Shown here piece after piece: positions 28,644-38,571 of a stretch of 64,000 nt of DNA (its first letter is position 1; the number at the start of each line of letters is the position of its first letter). Both the position numbers and the translations under genes were made by a program. Source of the stretch: Cognatazoarcus halotolerans (GTDB lineage: Bacteria; Pseudomonadota; Gammaproteobacteria; Burkholderiales; Rhodocyclaceae). The stretch covers positions 62,001 through 126,000 of the forward strand of contig NZ_WUAF01000004.1 in the NCBI RefSeq assembly GCF_009800965.1. The letters are read 5' to 3'. Below the pieces are notes generated by a model. It saw nothing but the letters and a program-made list of their open reading frames with translations, did no database searches and was not told the DNA's origin.

Positions 28644-30324
28644 TGCTTCCCATCCATTCCTTGATCAGGTTGGCGATCACCTTGGGATCGTCGCGTGCCA
28701 GCTGCCGGGCCCTGGCGAGCTTCTCTTCGAGTTTCTGCGCCGCGGCGGCTTCTGGCGTGAGCGTGACTTCGGCGCCTTCTCCACCTTCGCCTCCCTCGCC
28801 CTCGTAGCCCGCCTCGCCCTCTTCGGCCGCGGCCGCCTCGGCAGCCTCGTCTTCGGGCGATTTGGTCACGGTCTTCATGAGCGGACGAATCACGCCCAGG
28901 GCAACGAAGCCGACAACCGCAAGCAACAACAGGTACTTAACACCTTCCTTCGCAAGCGCAATGTTCTCCGGGTCCTTCCAGATCGGCAGCGCCGGCTCCT
29001 CGGTCTTCGCCACTTCGGCAAATGCGCTGCTCGCCACGTTGAGCGTGTCTCCGCGCGCCTGGTTGTACCCGACGGCCTCCTTGACGAGGTTGGTGATCCG
29101 CTCGATCTCCTGATCGCTGAGCGGCGTGGTGTCGGTGCGCCCGTTGGGCTGGGTGGTGGTGCGGTGATTCACCACCACCGCGACCGACAGGCGCTTGACC
29201 TGCCCGAGCGCGCGGCGCACATGGGCAACCGTCTTGTCGAGCTCGTAATTGATGGTGGCGTTGCGGGAACTGTTCTGCGGCAGTTGCCCGTTGGCCGCGG
29301 CCCCCGGCACCGCCGGATTGGTGATCGGCGCAGTCGCCGGCACCGGCGGCTGGTTGGTCAGTGCGCCCGGCACGCCCTGCGCGCCGGCATCGCGGCTCTG
29401 CGTCTCGGCGGTCTGCTGGCTGCGGATCGCCTGGTCCGGGGACGGATTGGGCTTGTAGGTCTCGGCAGTCTGTTCGGTCTGGTCGAAATCCACGTCTGCG
29501 GTGACCTGCGCGCGGAAATTACCCTCGCCCACCAGCGGCAGCAGAATCGTGCGAATACGATCGGCGTATCCCTTCTCGAGCTCGTCCACGTACTTGAGCT
29601 GGGTCGGGTCCAGCCCCGCCATGCGCAGCGGATCGGCTTTCTGGGTCAGCAACTTGCCGGACTGATCGACGATGCTCACCATTTCCGGCGAGAGCTGCGG
29701 CACGCTCGAGGCGACGAGGTGTACTACGCCTGCCACCTGCGCAGGATCGAGCGCCCGCCCGGGATAGAGATTCACGAACACCGAGGCGGTCGGCTTCTGT
29801 TCGTCGCGCAGGAAGGCGGTCTGCTTGGGGATGGCCAGGTGCACCCGCGCGCTCGAGACACTGGCGATAGCCTGCACCGTACGCGACAGTTCGCCCTCGA
29901 GGGCGCGCTGGAAATTGACCTGTTCGTTGAACTGCGACAGCCCGAGTTTCTGGTTCTCCATGAGTTCGAAACCTACCAGGCCGCCGCGCGGCAGCCCCTG
30001 GGCTGCCAGTCTCAGGCGCACGTCGTGCACCATGTTGCCCGGCACCAGGATGGCGCCGCCGCCCTCGGAAAAGGTGTAGGGAACGTTCTGCTGCTGCAGC
30101 GCAGTCACGATGGCCCCGCCGTCACGCTCCTCCAGATTGGAGAACAACACCTGGTAATCCGGCTTGCTGCTCCACAGCCACACCCCCACCAGCAGCGCGA
30201 TCGCAAACGCCAGCGCGCCCGCACCGGCCAGCTTCTGGCGCTGCGAGAGATTGCTGAAGTTCTGCGCCATCTGCTGGAGCGGCGATGCAGGCGGAGCTGC
30301 AAGCGCTTCGTCGGCGGTAGCCAT
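28630..30324 (-). CDS. fliF: Flagellar MS-ring protein FliF
   Basis: Basal body MS-ring subunit of 564 aa with two membrane helices (about residues 33-50 and 460-478) flanking a periplasmic YscJ/FliF region (NLEERDGGAIVTALQQQNVPY, RVHLAIPKQTAFLRDEQKPTASVFV). The acidic C-terminal tail binds FliG. First gene of the minus-strand fliFGHIJKLMN run. The 145-bp gap to the divergent fleS gene should contain its promoter, but I found no good sigma-54 match for it. Confidence 0.97.
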   Translation of the reverse strand: MATADEALAAPPASPLQQMAQNFSNLSQRQKLAGAGALAFAIALLVGVWLWSSKPDYQVLFSNLEERDGGAIVTALQQQNVPYTFSEGGGAILVPGNMVHDVRLRLAAQGLPRGGLVGFELMENQKLGLSQFNEQVNFQRALEGELSRTVQAIASVSSARVHLAIPKQTAFLRDEQKPTASVFVNLYPGRALDPAQVAGVVHLVASSVPQLSPEMVSIVDQSGKLLTQKADPLRMAGLDPTQLKYVDELEKGYADRIRTILLPLVGEGNFRAQVTADVDFDQTEQTAETYKPNPSPDQAIRSQQTAETQSRDAGAQGVPGALTNQPPVPATAPITNPAVPGAAANGQLPQNSSRNATINYELDKTVAHVRRALGQVKRLSVAVVVNHRTTTQPNGRTDTTPLSDQEIERITNLVKEAVGYNQARGDTLNVASSAFAEVAKTEEPALPIWKDPENIALAKEGVKYLLLLAVVGFVALGVIRPLMKTVTKSPEDEAAEAAAAEEGEAGYEGEGGEGGEGAEVTLTPEAAAAQKLEEKLARARQLARDDPKVIANLIKEWMGSNEQR

Positions 30325-30469
30325 TTTGGGTTCCTTGCTCTAAAGCCTTTTCCGGGTGAGGGCATTCTGATGCCGCGCAGTCAAGCGCCATTCGGGAATA
30401 AGCGGCATTTTTTGCCGCCTATTTGCCGCTCGGCCCAGCAGGCCCGCAAGCTAATCTGCGGCCACTGCA

Positions 30470-31639
30470 ATGGAAAATGCCGCCATGGCCACAGACAACC
30501 CGATCGCAAGCGAGGCAGCCGCCAGCACACCGGCAATCAGCGCAGCCGAGCTGACGCAGGCCTTCGCCGCGTTCAGCCGCGCTTCGGACGAGCTCTCGTC
30601 CGCCTACAACGCGCTGCAGGGACAGGTCAGCCAGCTCACCGAAAGGCTTACCGTGCTGATGGGCGCGCTGCCCGCGGGCGTCCTGGTGCTCGATCGCGAG
30701 GGTCGCATCCTCGAGGCCAACCGCGCCGCGACGCGGCTCCTCGGCGCCGCCCTCACGGGTCAGCGCTGGAGCGCGCTCGAAACCCGCCTCGACGCCACCG
30801 AAACGCCCGGCGAATGGCAGCTCGACCGCGACGAGGCGGCCCGCCGGATATCGGTGACGCGCACCAGGCTCGACTCGGGTGACGGTCACATCGTGCTGCT
30901 GCATGACATCACCGACACCCACCGCATGCGGCTCGCCACCGAGCGCAACGAGCGCCTTGCGGCCATGGGCGAGATGGTCGCGGGCCTCGCCCACCAGCTG
31001 CGCACGCCGCTGTCCGCCGCGTTGCTCTACGTCGCCAACCTCGGCAGCGTGGAACTCGGTCCGGCCGAACGGGCCAGGGTTGCCGAGCGCAGCATGGAGC
31101 GCCTGCGCCACCTCGAGCGGCTGATCCGCGACATGCTGCTGTTCGCGCGGGGCGACAGTCTCGGCCGCCAGCGCTTCAACGTCTGCGAACTTACTGCCGA
31201 ACTCGCTCACACCCTTGAGCCCGTCGCCCGTGCCCGGCAGGTGGGCTTCAGTGAAGATTGCCAATGCGGCGACGCGACGCTCTACGGGGATCGCAAGTCG
31301 CTCGCCGGCGCACTCACCAACCTGCTCGAGAATGCGGTGCAGGCCACGCCGGCCGGCGGTGCGGTATCGCTCGGCGCGGTACTGGAAGGGGGCGAAGTGA
31401 GTTTCCACGTCAGCGACACCGGTTGCGGCATGGACGCGGCGCTCCAGGAGCGCATCTTCCAGCCTTTCTTCACCACCCGCGCCGAAGGCACCGGGCTCGG
31501 CCTCGCGATCGCCCGTGGCGTCGCCCGCGGCCACGGCGGCGATATCGCCATCGCCTCAGCACCCGGACGCGGCACCACCTTCACCCTCAAGCTGCCGCTC
31601 GCGGCCGAGCTCGCCGAACAGACGGAAACCCAAGCATGA
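30470..31639 (+). CDS. fleS: FleS/FlrB-type flagellar sensor histidine kinase
   Basis: Cytoplasmic kinase of 389 aa without membrane spans. A PAS-like domain (about residues 55-150) is followed by a dimerisation domain with the phospho-acceptor His175 (GLAHQLRTPLSAAL) and a C-terminal HATPase domain (NLLENAVQATPAGG, DTGCGMD, GTGLGLAIARG). The ATGA overlap with fleR gives its partner. In FleSR/FlrBC systems the pair controls mid-class flagellar genes with sigma-54. An alternative Met six codons downstream exists. Confidence 0.88.
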   Translation: MENAAMATDNPIASEAAASTPAISAAELTQAFAAFSRASDELSSAYNALQGQVSQLTERLTVLMGALPAGVLVLDREGRILEANRAATRLLGAALTGQRWSALETRLDATETPGEWQLDRDEAARRISVTRTRLDSGDGHIVLLHDITDTHRMRLATERNERLAAMGEMVAGLAHQLRTPLSAALLYVANLGSVELGPAERARVAERSMERLRHLERLIRDMLLFARGDSLGRQRFNVCELTAELAHTLEPVARARQVGFSEDCQCGDATLYGDRKSLAGALTNLLENAVQATPAGGAVSLGAVLEGGEVSFHVSDTGCGMDAALQERIFQPFFTTRAEGTGLGLAIARGVARGHGGDIAIASAPGRGTTFTLKLPLAAELAEQTETQA

Positions 31640-33027
31640 GCGACAAACTCGACATCCTCGTCGTCGAAGACGACGCCGCCCTGCGCGATGCGGTGTGCCT
31701 GACGCTCGAGCTGGCGGGCCACCAGCCACTCGGTGTCGACGGCGGGCCAGCCGCACTGCAGGCACTCGAGAGGAAGGCCTTCAATCTGGTGCTGAGCGAT
31801 CTGCGCATGCAGCCGATGGACGGCCTCGAACTGCTCGGCGCGATCCGCAAGCGCCTGCCGCAGCTGCCGGTGCTGCTGATGACCGCCTACGGCGACGTCG
31901 ACAAGGCGGTCGCCGCAATGCGCGGTGGCGCCTGCGACTTCCTCATGAAGCCCTTCGAGCCGCAAACGCTTCTCGAACACATCAGGCGCTACGCGGTCAG
32001 CACCGCGGATCGCGATGACGCCATCGCCGAGGACCCCGTAACCCGTAACCTGCTGGCGCTCGCCGCAAGAGTCGCCGAGACCGATGCCACAGTAATGCTG
32101 TGCGGCGAGTCAGGCACCGGCAAGGAGGTCTTCGCACGCTACATCCACACCCATTCACCGCGCGCCGCCAAGCCCTTCGTCGCCATCAACTGCGCGGCGA
32201 TTCCCGAAAACCTGCTCGAAGCCACGCTGTTCGGCCACGAAAAGGGCGCCTACACCGGCGCCGCCAGCGCCCAGCCTGGCAAGTTCGAACAGGCCGATGG
32301 CGGCACCATCCTGCTCGACGAAATCTCGGAGATGCCGCTCGGTCTACAGGCCAAGCTGCTGCGCGTGCTGCAGGAACGCGAAGTCGAGCGCGTCGGCGGC
32401 AAGAAACCCGTGGCGCTCGACATCCGCGTGCTCGCCACCAGCAACCGCGACATGGCCGCGGAAGTTGCCGCGGGACGCTTCCGCGAGGACCTCTATTACC
32501 GCCTCAACGTATTCCCGCTCAACATCCCAGCGTTGCGCGAGCGCCCCGGCGACATCCTGCCGTTGGCCCGCCATTTCGTCGCGCTTCATGCAGCCCGCCT
32601 CAAGCGCAGCGCCCGGCTCTCGCCCGAGGCGGAAGCACTGCTCGGCCGCTACCACTGGCCCGGCAACATCCGCGAGCTCGAGAACACCATGCAGCGCGCG
32701 CAGATCCTGGCCGGTGGCGATGCGATCGGCGCCGACACAGTGGGCCTGTGCCTGCCGCAGTGGAACCCGGCCGCAATGGGGCAGCCAGGCAGCCCCCTGC
32801 CGGCGGCAACCCCGGCGGCCCATCCGGCAATGTTTTCCGCCTCGCCGGCAAATCTTGCCGCCCAGCCGCCCGCAAACATGAAGGATCTGGAGCGCGAACA
32901 CATCCTCGGTACGCTCCGCGCAGTCGGCGGATCGCGCAAGCGCGCGGTCGAAAAACTCGGCATCTCCGAGCGGACCCTACGCTACAAACTCCAGCAATAC
33001 CGCGAGGAAGGCCACCCGGTGGACTGA
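31636..33027 (+). CDS. fleR: FleR/FlrC-type sigma-54-dependent response regulator
   Basis: NtrC-family activator of 463 aa. The receiver domain has phospho-acceptor Asp55. The AAA+ domain has Walker A GESGTGKE (157-164), the sigma-54 contact loop GAYTGA (204-209, the Tyr variant of GAFTGA) and Walker B LLDEIS (226-231). A C-terminal Fis-type helix-turn-helix (GSRKRAVEKLGISERTLRYK) follows an Ala/Pro-rich linker. It starts at the ATG overlapping the fleS stop. A perfect sigma-54 promoter lies just downstream, in front of fliE. Confidence 0.92.
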   Translation: MSDKLDILVVEDDAALRDAVCLTLELAGHQPLGVDGGPAALQALERKAFNLVLSDLRMQPMDGLELLGAIRKRLPQLPVLLMTAYGDVDKAVAAMRGGACDFLMKPFEPQTLLEHIRRYAVSTADRDDAIAEDPVTRNLLALAARVAETDATVMLCGESGTGKEVFARYIHTHSPRAAKPFVAINCAAIPENLLEATLFGHEKGAYTGAASAQPGKFEQADGGTILLDEISEMPLGLQAKLLRVLQEREVERVGGKKPVALDIRVLATSNRDMAAEVAAGRFREDLYYRLNVFPLNIPALRERPGDILPLARHFVALHAARLKRSARLSPEAEALLGRYHWPGNIRELENTMQRAQILAGGDAIGADTVGLCLPQWNPAAMGQPGSPLPAATPAAHPAMFSASPANLAAQPPANMKDLEREHILGTLRAVGGSRKRAVEKLGISERTLRYKLQQYREEGHPVD

Positions 33028-33067
33028 TCGCGGGCAGATTCGAGACAAGGCGTCGGCGGGTGCCGGA

Positions 33068-33083
33068 AGCCCCCGCGGGGGCT
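33068..33083. repeat. 16-bp perfect inverted repeat between fleR and fliE
   Basis: AGCCCCCG/CGGGGGCT, 40 bp after the fleR stop and 14 bp before the fliE -24 element. No U-run follows, so it is at best a weak terminator for fleSR; an activator-binding role is also possible. Confidence 0.5.
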
Positions 33084-33096
33084 ACATCCACTTGCT

Positions 33097-33112
33097 TGGC
33101 ACAGGCGTTGCT
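33097..33112 (+). promoter_or_regulatory. Sigma-54 promoter of fliE
   Basis: TGGCAC-N5-TTGCT, an exact match to the -24/-12 consensus with the obligatory 10 bp between GG (33098-33099) and GC (33110-33111). The transcript should start near 33123, about 30 bp before the fliE ATG at 33155. The enhancer-binding activator is probably FleR, encoded immediately upstream. Confidence 0.88.
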
Positions 33113-33154
33113 TTGAGTTACCCGAAACAGCCTTGAAGGCCGGAGAAGAAAACG

Positions 33155-33475
33155 ATGGATACCCGCGGAATCGACCAGATGCTCGGCGAATTGCGTGCCA
33201 GTTCGCAGGTTGCGGCCGGCAAGACCGCGCAGGATGCGCCCGCGGCCGGCGGCGTCGAGTTCGGCGCGGTACTGCAGAACGCACTCGACCAGGTCAGCGC
33301 CGCCCAGAAGGAAGCGCAGGGCATGGCCAAGGATTTTTCGGCCGGCGACCCGAACGTGAATATTCAGGACGTGATGGTCAATCTGCAGAAGGCCAACCTG
33401 TCCTTCCAGCAGATGGTGCAGGTCCGTAACAAGCTCGTCACCGCCTACCAGGACATCATGAACATGCCGGTCTGA
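33155..33475 (+). CDS. fliE: Flagellar hook-basal body complex protein FliE
   Basis: Small basal body protein of 106 aa at the MS-ring/rod junction and the first export substrate. The conserved C-terminal FliE region is present (DPNVNIQDVMVNLQKANLSFQQ then VRNKLVTAYQDIMNMPV). A ribosome-binding site (GGAGAAGAAAACG) precedes the ATG. It is transcribed alone from a sigma-54 promoter and is closed by its own terminator, away from fliF. Confidence 0.96.
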   Translation: MDTRGIDQMLGELRASSQVAAGKTAQDAPAAGGVEFGAVLQNALDQVSAAQKEAQGMAKDFSAGDPNVNIQDVMVNLQKANLSFQQMVQVRNKLVTAYQDIMNMPV

Positions 33476-33496
33476 CCGGCATTGCAGTCTGTCCGC

Positions 33497-33519
33497 GCCC
33501 GGCCTCGTGCCGGGCTTTT
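33497..33519 (+). terminator. Intrinsic terminator of fliE
   Basis: 7-bp perfect GC stem (GCCCGGC / GCCGGGC) with a five-base loop, followed by TTTT. It lies 21 bp after the fliE stop codon. Confidence 0.8.
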
Positions 33520-33724
33520 CGTCATCTCGTACGACGCCGCGTAACCAGATGCACGCCAGCCATGCGCCCGCATGGACTACAATCCCTCCACGAACTGATT
33601 TCCGGCGGCCGGATCGCGGCCATTTGGCACGGATTTCATTGATCGCTAAGATGTCGTGACACCATTCGGGCACGCAGACGAATGCCTTGTCCGACCCGAC
33701 TCAACATACCTAAGTGAAATCGTC

Positions 33725-34147
33725 TTGAACGAACAGGACCGAGAACTTCAACGCAGGCTTCGGGAACTACTCTCCGTTCCGGAACGGGATCGTAGCGACG
33801 AGCTGTGGGACGAGATCATCGAACTCGAGATTCAGCTTGCACCGGGCAACCGCATAGACGGCTCGAACCCGATGCGCCCGCAGGGCAAGAACATGGGCGG
33901 TGGTGGTGGCGGCGGGCGACAGGGTCGCAGCGGCGGCCGCCAGAACCGGCCGCGTGGCCCCGGTGGCGGCGGCAACGGCAATCCCAACCCGAACCAGGGC
34001 GCCCCGGGAGGCCAGTTGCCGGGTGCCGGTGGTAACCCGGCGCCCCAGGGTGGGCCACAGGGTGAAGGCCGGCCTGCCGGCGCCAACCGCAGCAAGCGCC
34101 GCAAACCCGCCAACAAGACCCCGAAACCGCCAACCCCTAGCGAATGA
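33725..34147 (+). CDS. Hypothetical protein with Gly/Asn/Pro-rich basic tail
   Basis: About 140 aa, not a family I can name. The first 45 residues form a charged helical domain (NEQDRELQRRLRELLSVPER, then DELWDEIIELEIQLAPGNR). The rest is low-complexity Gly, Asn, Pro, Gln and Arg, ending in a Lys/Arg-rich tail (SKRRKPANKTPKPP), so nucleic acid binding is conceivable. A TTG at 33725 is chosen; an in-frame GTG at 33656 would add 23 residues, but that stretch has AT-richer third positions unlike the gene body. The start remains uncertain. Confidence 0.65.
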   Translation: MNEQDRELQRRLRELLSVPERDRSDELWDEIIELEIQLAPGNRIDGSNPMRPQGKNMGGGGGGGRQGRSGGRQNRPRGPGGGGNGNPNPNQGAPGGQLPGAGGNPAPQGGPQGEGRPAGANRSKRRKPANKTPKPPTPSE

Positions 34148-34191
34148 ATACAACCGGGCACACCCGCGACGGTGCGCCCGGCAGCCTGGAC

Positions 34192-35415
34192 TCAGATGAC
34201 CTTGCGGCTTCTGAGTCCTTCGATTTCCGTTGCGCTCAGGCCAAGCAACTGCGCGAGTACCGCATCGGTGTCCTCACCGACGAGCGGCGGCGCCTTGCGG
34301 TATTCCACCGGTGTCGCCGACAGACGCATCGGACTGGCGACCTGTGGCACCTTGCCGACGAGCGGATGCTGCATGTCCACGCGCAGACCGCGCGCCTCGA
34401 CCTGCGGGTCTGCGAACACATCTTCAAGCGTATTGATCGGGCCACACGGCACGCCCACCGCCTCCAGCGCTGACACCCACTCGCTTGTCGTGCGTTGCAC
34501 GGTGAGGCGATTCAGCGCGGGGATCAAGGTCGCGCGGTTCTGCACCCGGGCCTTGTTGCTCGCATAGCGCGGATCGGCGGCGAGTCCGGGTTCGCCTGCC
34601 ACCTCGCAGAAACGCCCGAACTGCCCGTCGTTGCCGATCGCCAGAATCATGTAGCCATCCGCGGTCGGGAAATCCTGGTAGGGCACGATGTTCGGATGCG
34701 CATTGCCCAGCCGCGTGGGCGAGCGACCGGTGGTGAGGTAGTTCATTGCCTGATTGGCCAGCGCAGCAACCTGCACGTCGAGCAGCGCCATGTCGATGTG
34801 CTGACCAAGACCGCTGCGCTCGCGCCAGAGCAAGGCGGCTTGCACCGCGTTGGCGGCGTACAGCCCGGTGAGGATATCGGTGAGCGCCACGCCGACCTTC
34901 ATCGGCCCGCCACCTTGCTCCCCATCGGGCCGGCCGGTAATGCTCATCAGCCCGCCCATGCCCTGGATCAGGAAATCGTAACCGGCCCGTGCCGCATAGG
35001 GGCCGTCATGGCCGAAGCCGGTGATCGAGCAATACACCAGGCGCGGGTTGAGCTTCGACAGCGACGCATAGTCGAGGCCGTACTGCGCCAGGCCACCGAG
35101 CTTGTAGTTCTCGAGCACCACATCGGACTCGGCGGCCAAGCCGCGCACGATGCGCTGGCCCTCTTCCGAGGTGATATCCACCGTGACCGAGCGCTTGTTG
35201 CGGTTTGCGCACAGGAAGTAGGAAGCGACCGGCGTGTCCTCGCCCGCCGCATCCTTGAGGTAGGGCGGCCCCCAACTGCGGGTGTCGTCACCGGCCCCCG
35301 GCCGCTCCACCTTGATCACGTCCGCGCCGAGATCAGCGAGGATCTGCCCCGCCCAGGGGCCGGCCAGGATGCGGGAAAGATCGAGTACGCGGATGTGTGA
35401 GAGTGCACCGGGCAT
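34192..35415 (-). CDS. CaiB/BaiF CoA-transferase, probably succinyl-CoA:glutarate CoA-transferase
   Basis: Class III CoA-transferase of 407 aa. It opens with LSHIRVLDLSRILAGPWAGQILADLGADVIKVERPGAGD-type sequence (shown here in part) and has the catalytic Asp at about residue 180 (GVALTDILTGLYA). A strong ribosome-binding site (GAGGAGGTCGCC) precedes the ATG at 35415. It lies about 100 bp downstream of glutaryl-CoA dehydrogenase on the same strand, so activating glutarate to glutaryl-CoA is the likely role. The exact CoA donor is inference. Confidence 0.82.
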   Translation of the reverse strand: MPGALSHIRVLDLSRILAGPWAGQILADLGADVIKVERPGAGDDTRSWGPPYLKDAAGEDTPVASYFLCANRNKRSVTVDITSEEGQRIVRGLAAESDVVLENYKLGGLAQYGLDYASLSKLNPRLVYCSITGFGHDGPYAARAGYDFLIQGMGGLMSITGRPDGEQGGGPMKVGVALTDILTGLYAANAVQAALLWRERSGLGQHIDMALLDVQVAALANQAMNYLTTGRSPTRLGNAHPNIVPYQDFPTADGYMILAIGNDGQFGRFCEVAGEPGLAADPRYASNKARVQNRATLIPALNRLTVQRTTSEWVSALEAVGVPCGPINTLEDVFADPQVEARGLRVDMQHPLVGKVPQVASPMRLSATPVEYRKAPPLVGEDTDAVLAQLLGLSATEIEGLRSRKVI

Positions 35416-35513
35416 GGCGACCTCCTCTATCAAGATACGCACCGACTACACGCCAGTGCCGGACCCGCTGCTGTACAGACACCCGGCAGCGGGGCCTGCA
35501 CAGCAGACGGCGA

Positions 35514-36701
<1,188 letters not shown>

Positions 36702-36823
36702 ACCTGTCTCCTCGCGTCTATCGGTGTCGGATGTCTGCCTTGCCACTTGGCAACCGCGGCCACTGTATCCCCCGCGGCAAGCTGGAGCAAACGAGAATTC
36801 AGCACCTATTTGTGCGAAAAACT

Positions 36824-36835
36824 CACTTCGAAGTG
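36824..36835. promoter_or_regulatory. 12-bp palindrome between gcdH and its divergent regulator
   Basis: CACTTCGAAGTG is a perfect palindrome, 122 bp upstream of gcdH and 79 bp upstream of the LysR gene, within a longer region with repeated GTGCGA. It is a candidate operator for the LysR-type regulator, by position only. Confidence 0.4.
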
Positions 36836-36914
36836 CGACAATCGGCCATTGGCAGCCGAGCATCAGCGGGGAAGACAGGCAACAGTTGCCATCGACACAC
36901 TTCAGGAGCGCACG

Positions 36915-37826
36915 ATGCGACGCAAGATCCCCAGCACCACGGCACTCATGGCCTTCGAACTCGCCGCGCGTCACGAGAGCTTTACCCGCGCCGCCGAAGA
37001 ACTGTCGCTGACCCAGAGCGCCATCTGTCGCCAGATCGCGAGTCTGGAAGACTTCCTCGGCGTACGCCTGTTCCGCCGCACCCGCCGCGGCGTCAAGGTC
37101 ACCGAGGCAGGGCTCTCCTACAGCCGGCAGATCTCGGCACGGCTCGACGCGGTGGAGCGCGACACCCTGTCGGTGATGGCCCACCACGGCCGCGGGGTGA
37201 CCATCGAGCTGGCGGTGATGCCGACCTTCGCCACGCGCTGGCTGATGCCGCGCATGACCGAATTCCTCGACCGCAATCCGGACGTCACCATCAACCTCAC
37301 CCCGCGCACCCGCCCCTTCCTCTTCGCCGAAACCGAGTTCGACGCGGCGCTCTACTTTGGCGATGCGGGTTGGCCCGGCACCGAAGCGCATTTCCTGATG
37401 CGCGAAAACCCGGTGCCGGTGTGCAGCGCCCGCCTCGCGCCGCCGGGGCGCAGCCTCGGCCCGGCCGACATCGCCGCCCTGCCGCTGTTGCAACAGAGCA
37501 CCCGGCCTTACGCCTGGCGGCAGTGGTTCGGCTCGCTCGGCATGCAGCTGAGTCACGACATGACCGGCACCCGCCACGAACTCTTCTCGATGCTGGCGCA
37601 GGCGGCCATTCACCACATGGGGGTCGCGCTGATCCCACCCTTCCTGATCGAGGAGGAACTCTCCAGCGGCCGCCTGGTGATACCGCTGGACCACGCCTAC
37701 CTGAGCGAAAAGGCCTATTACCTGATCATCCCGGAGCGCAAGGCGGAAAGCGCCACGCTAGCGGAATTCCGCGACTGGCTGCTGTCAGCGGCCAGCGACT
37801 ACCGCCAGGCAGCCGGACTGGGATGA
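36915..37826 (+). CDS. LysR-family regulator of the glutaryl-CoA locus (GcvA-like)
   Basis: 303 aa with an N-terminal winged HTH ([36 protein letters not shown]) and a C-terminal inducer-binding domain. The HTH wording is that of the GcvA subgroup. The start at 36915 has CAGGAGCG upstream; the long open frame before it overlaps gcdH on the other strand and is not coding. The divergent arrangement suggests control of gcdH and the CoA-transferase, as in GcdR-type loci. Confidence 0.85.
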   Translation: MRRKIPSTTALMAFELAARHESFTRAAEELSLTQSAICRQIASLEDFLGVRLFRRTRRGVKVTEAGLSYSRQISARLDAVERDTLSVMAHHGRGVTIELAVMPTFATRWLMPRMTEFLDRNPDVTINLTPRTRPFLFAETEFDAALYFGDAGWPGTEAHFLMRENPVPVCSARLAPPGRSLGPADIAALPLLQQSTRPYAWRQWFGSLGMQLSHDMTGTRHELFSMLAQAAIHHMGVALIPPFLIEEELSSGRLVIPLDHAYLSEKAYYLIIPERKAESATLAEFRDWLLSAASDYRQAAGLG

Positions 37827-37910
37827 GCGCCCGTCGAGGTCAGCCGATCGGCTAAGATGTGCGACCTCGACGACGCAGCCGCGCCGTCGATCCCCGCGGG
37901 AATCCGGAAC

Positions 37911-38546
37911 ATGGAATCACTCATCAAGCCCTTCATCACCCTGCTCGCGATCGTCAATCCGATCGGTGTGGTGCCCTTCTTCATCCACTTCACCAGCAGC
38001 TTCTCGCCTGCCCACCAGGCGCGCACTGCACGCGTGGCAGCCTTTACCGCCTTTGTGGTGCTGGCGGTCAGCGCACTGCTCGGCCTCAGGATCATCGAAT
38101 TCTTCGGCATCACGCTGGCGTCTTTCCAGGTGGGCGGCGGCCTGTTGCTGCTGATGAGCGCGGTGCAGATGCTGCACGCCGAACCCGCCGAATCGAAACA
38201 GCAAGACGTGGACCAGGGCGCGAACCGCGCCGACCAGGGCGCCAGCATCGCGGTGGTACCGCTCACCATTCCGCTGCTCACCGGCCCGGCCACCATCTCG
38301 ACCATGGTGATCTACGCAGAGAAATCGAAACACCTGTGGGAGCTCGGCGTCCTGTTGCTCTACGCGGTCATCATCGGGCTGGTGACCTACGTGGTGTTTT
38401 CCGCGGCCGAACGCATCGGCCGCTTCCTGGGCCAGACCGGCATCGACGTGATGACCCGGCTGATGGGCCTGATCCTCGCCGCGATCGCGGTCGAGGTCAT
38501 GTCGGAAGGCCTGCACCAGCTCTTCCCGGTGCTGGGCGGACGCTGA
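37911..38546 (+). CDS. MarC-family membrane protein
   Basis: Six-helix inner membrane protein of 211 aa. Family signatures are FITLLAIVNPIGVVPFF at the N-terminus and AVVPLTIPLLTGPATIS in the middle, which repeat the NPxG/TGPxxI pattern of the two halves. ATG at 37911 is chosen, as the 18 residues from an upstream ATG are not family-like. Function of MarC proteins is unresolved despite the name (multiple antibiotic resistance locus). Convergent with the ars operon. Confidence 0.88.
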   Translation: MESLIKPFITLLAIVNPIGVVPFFIHFTSSFSPAHQARTARVAAFTAFVVLAVSALLGLRIIEFFGITLASFQVGGGLLLLMSAVQMLHAEPAESKQQDVDQGANRADQGASIAVVPLTIPLLTGPATISTMVIYAEKSKHLWELGVLLLYAVIIGLVTYVVFSAAERIGRFLGQTGIDVMTRLMGLILAAIAVEVMSEGLHQLFPVLGGR

Positions 38547-38571
38547 GGAGCACCCCCGGCCCGGCGCCGGA

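Noticed and set aside
30375-30390. Possible sigma-54 promoter for fliF (TGGCGC...TGCGC on the minus strand)
   Set aside because: The GG-to-GC spacing is 9 rather than the obligatory 10 bp and the -12 element is poor.
31258-31635. Extended frame before fleR
   Set aside because: It overlaps the kinase domain of fleS and is Arg-rich; the receiver domain begins at the ATG 31636.
36702-37694. Upstream extension of glutaryl-CoA dehydrogenase across the divergent LysR gene
   Set aside because: Antisense to a good LysR gene; the dehydrogenase has a strong ribosome-binding site and family-like start at 36701.
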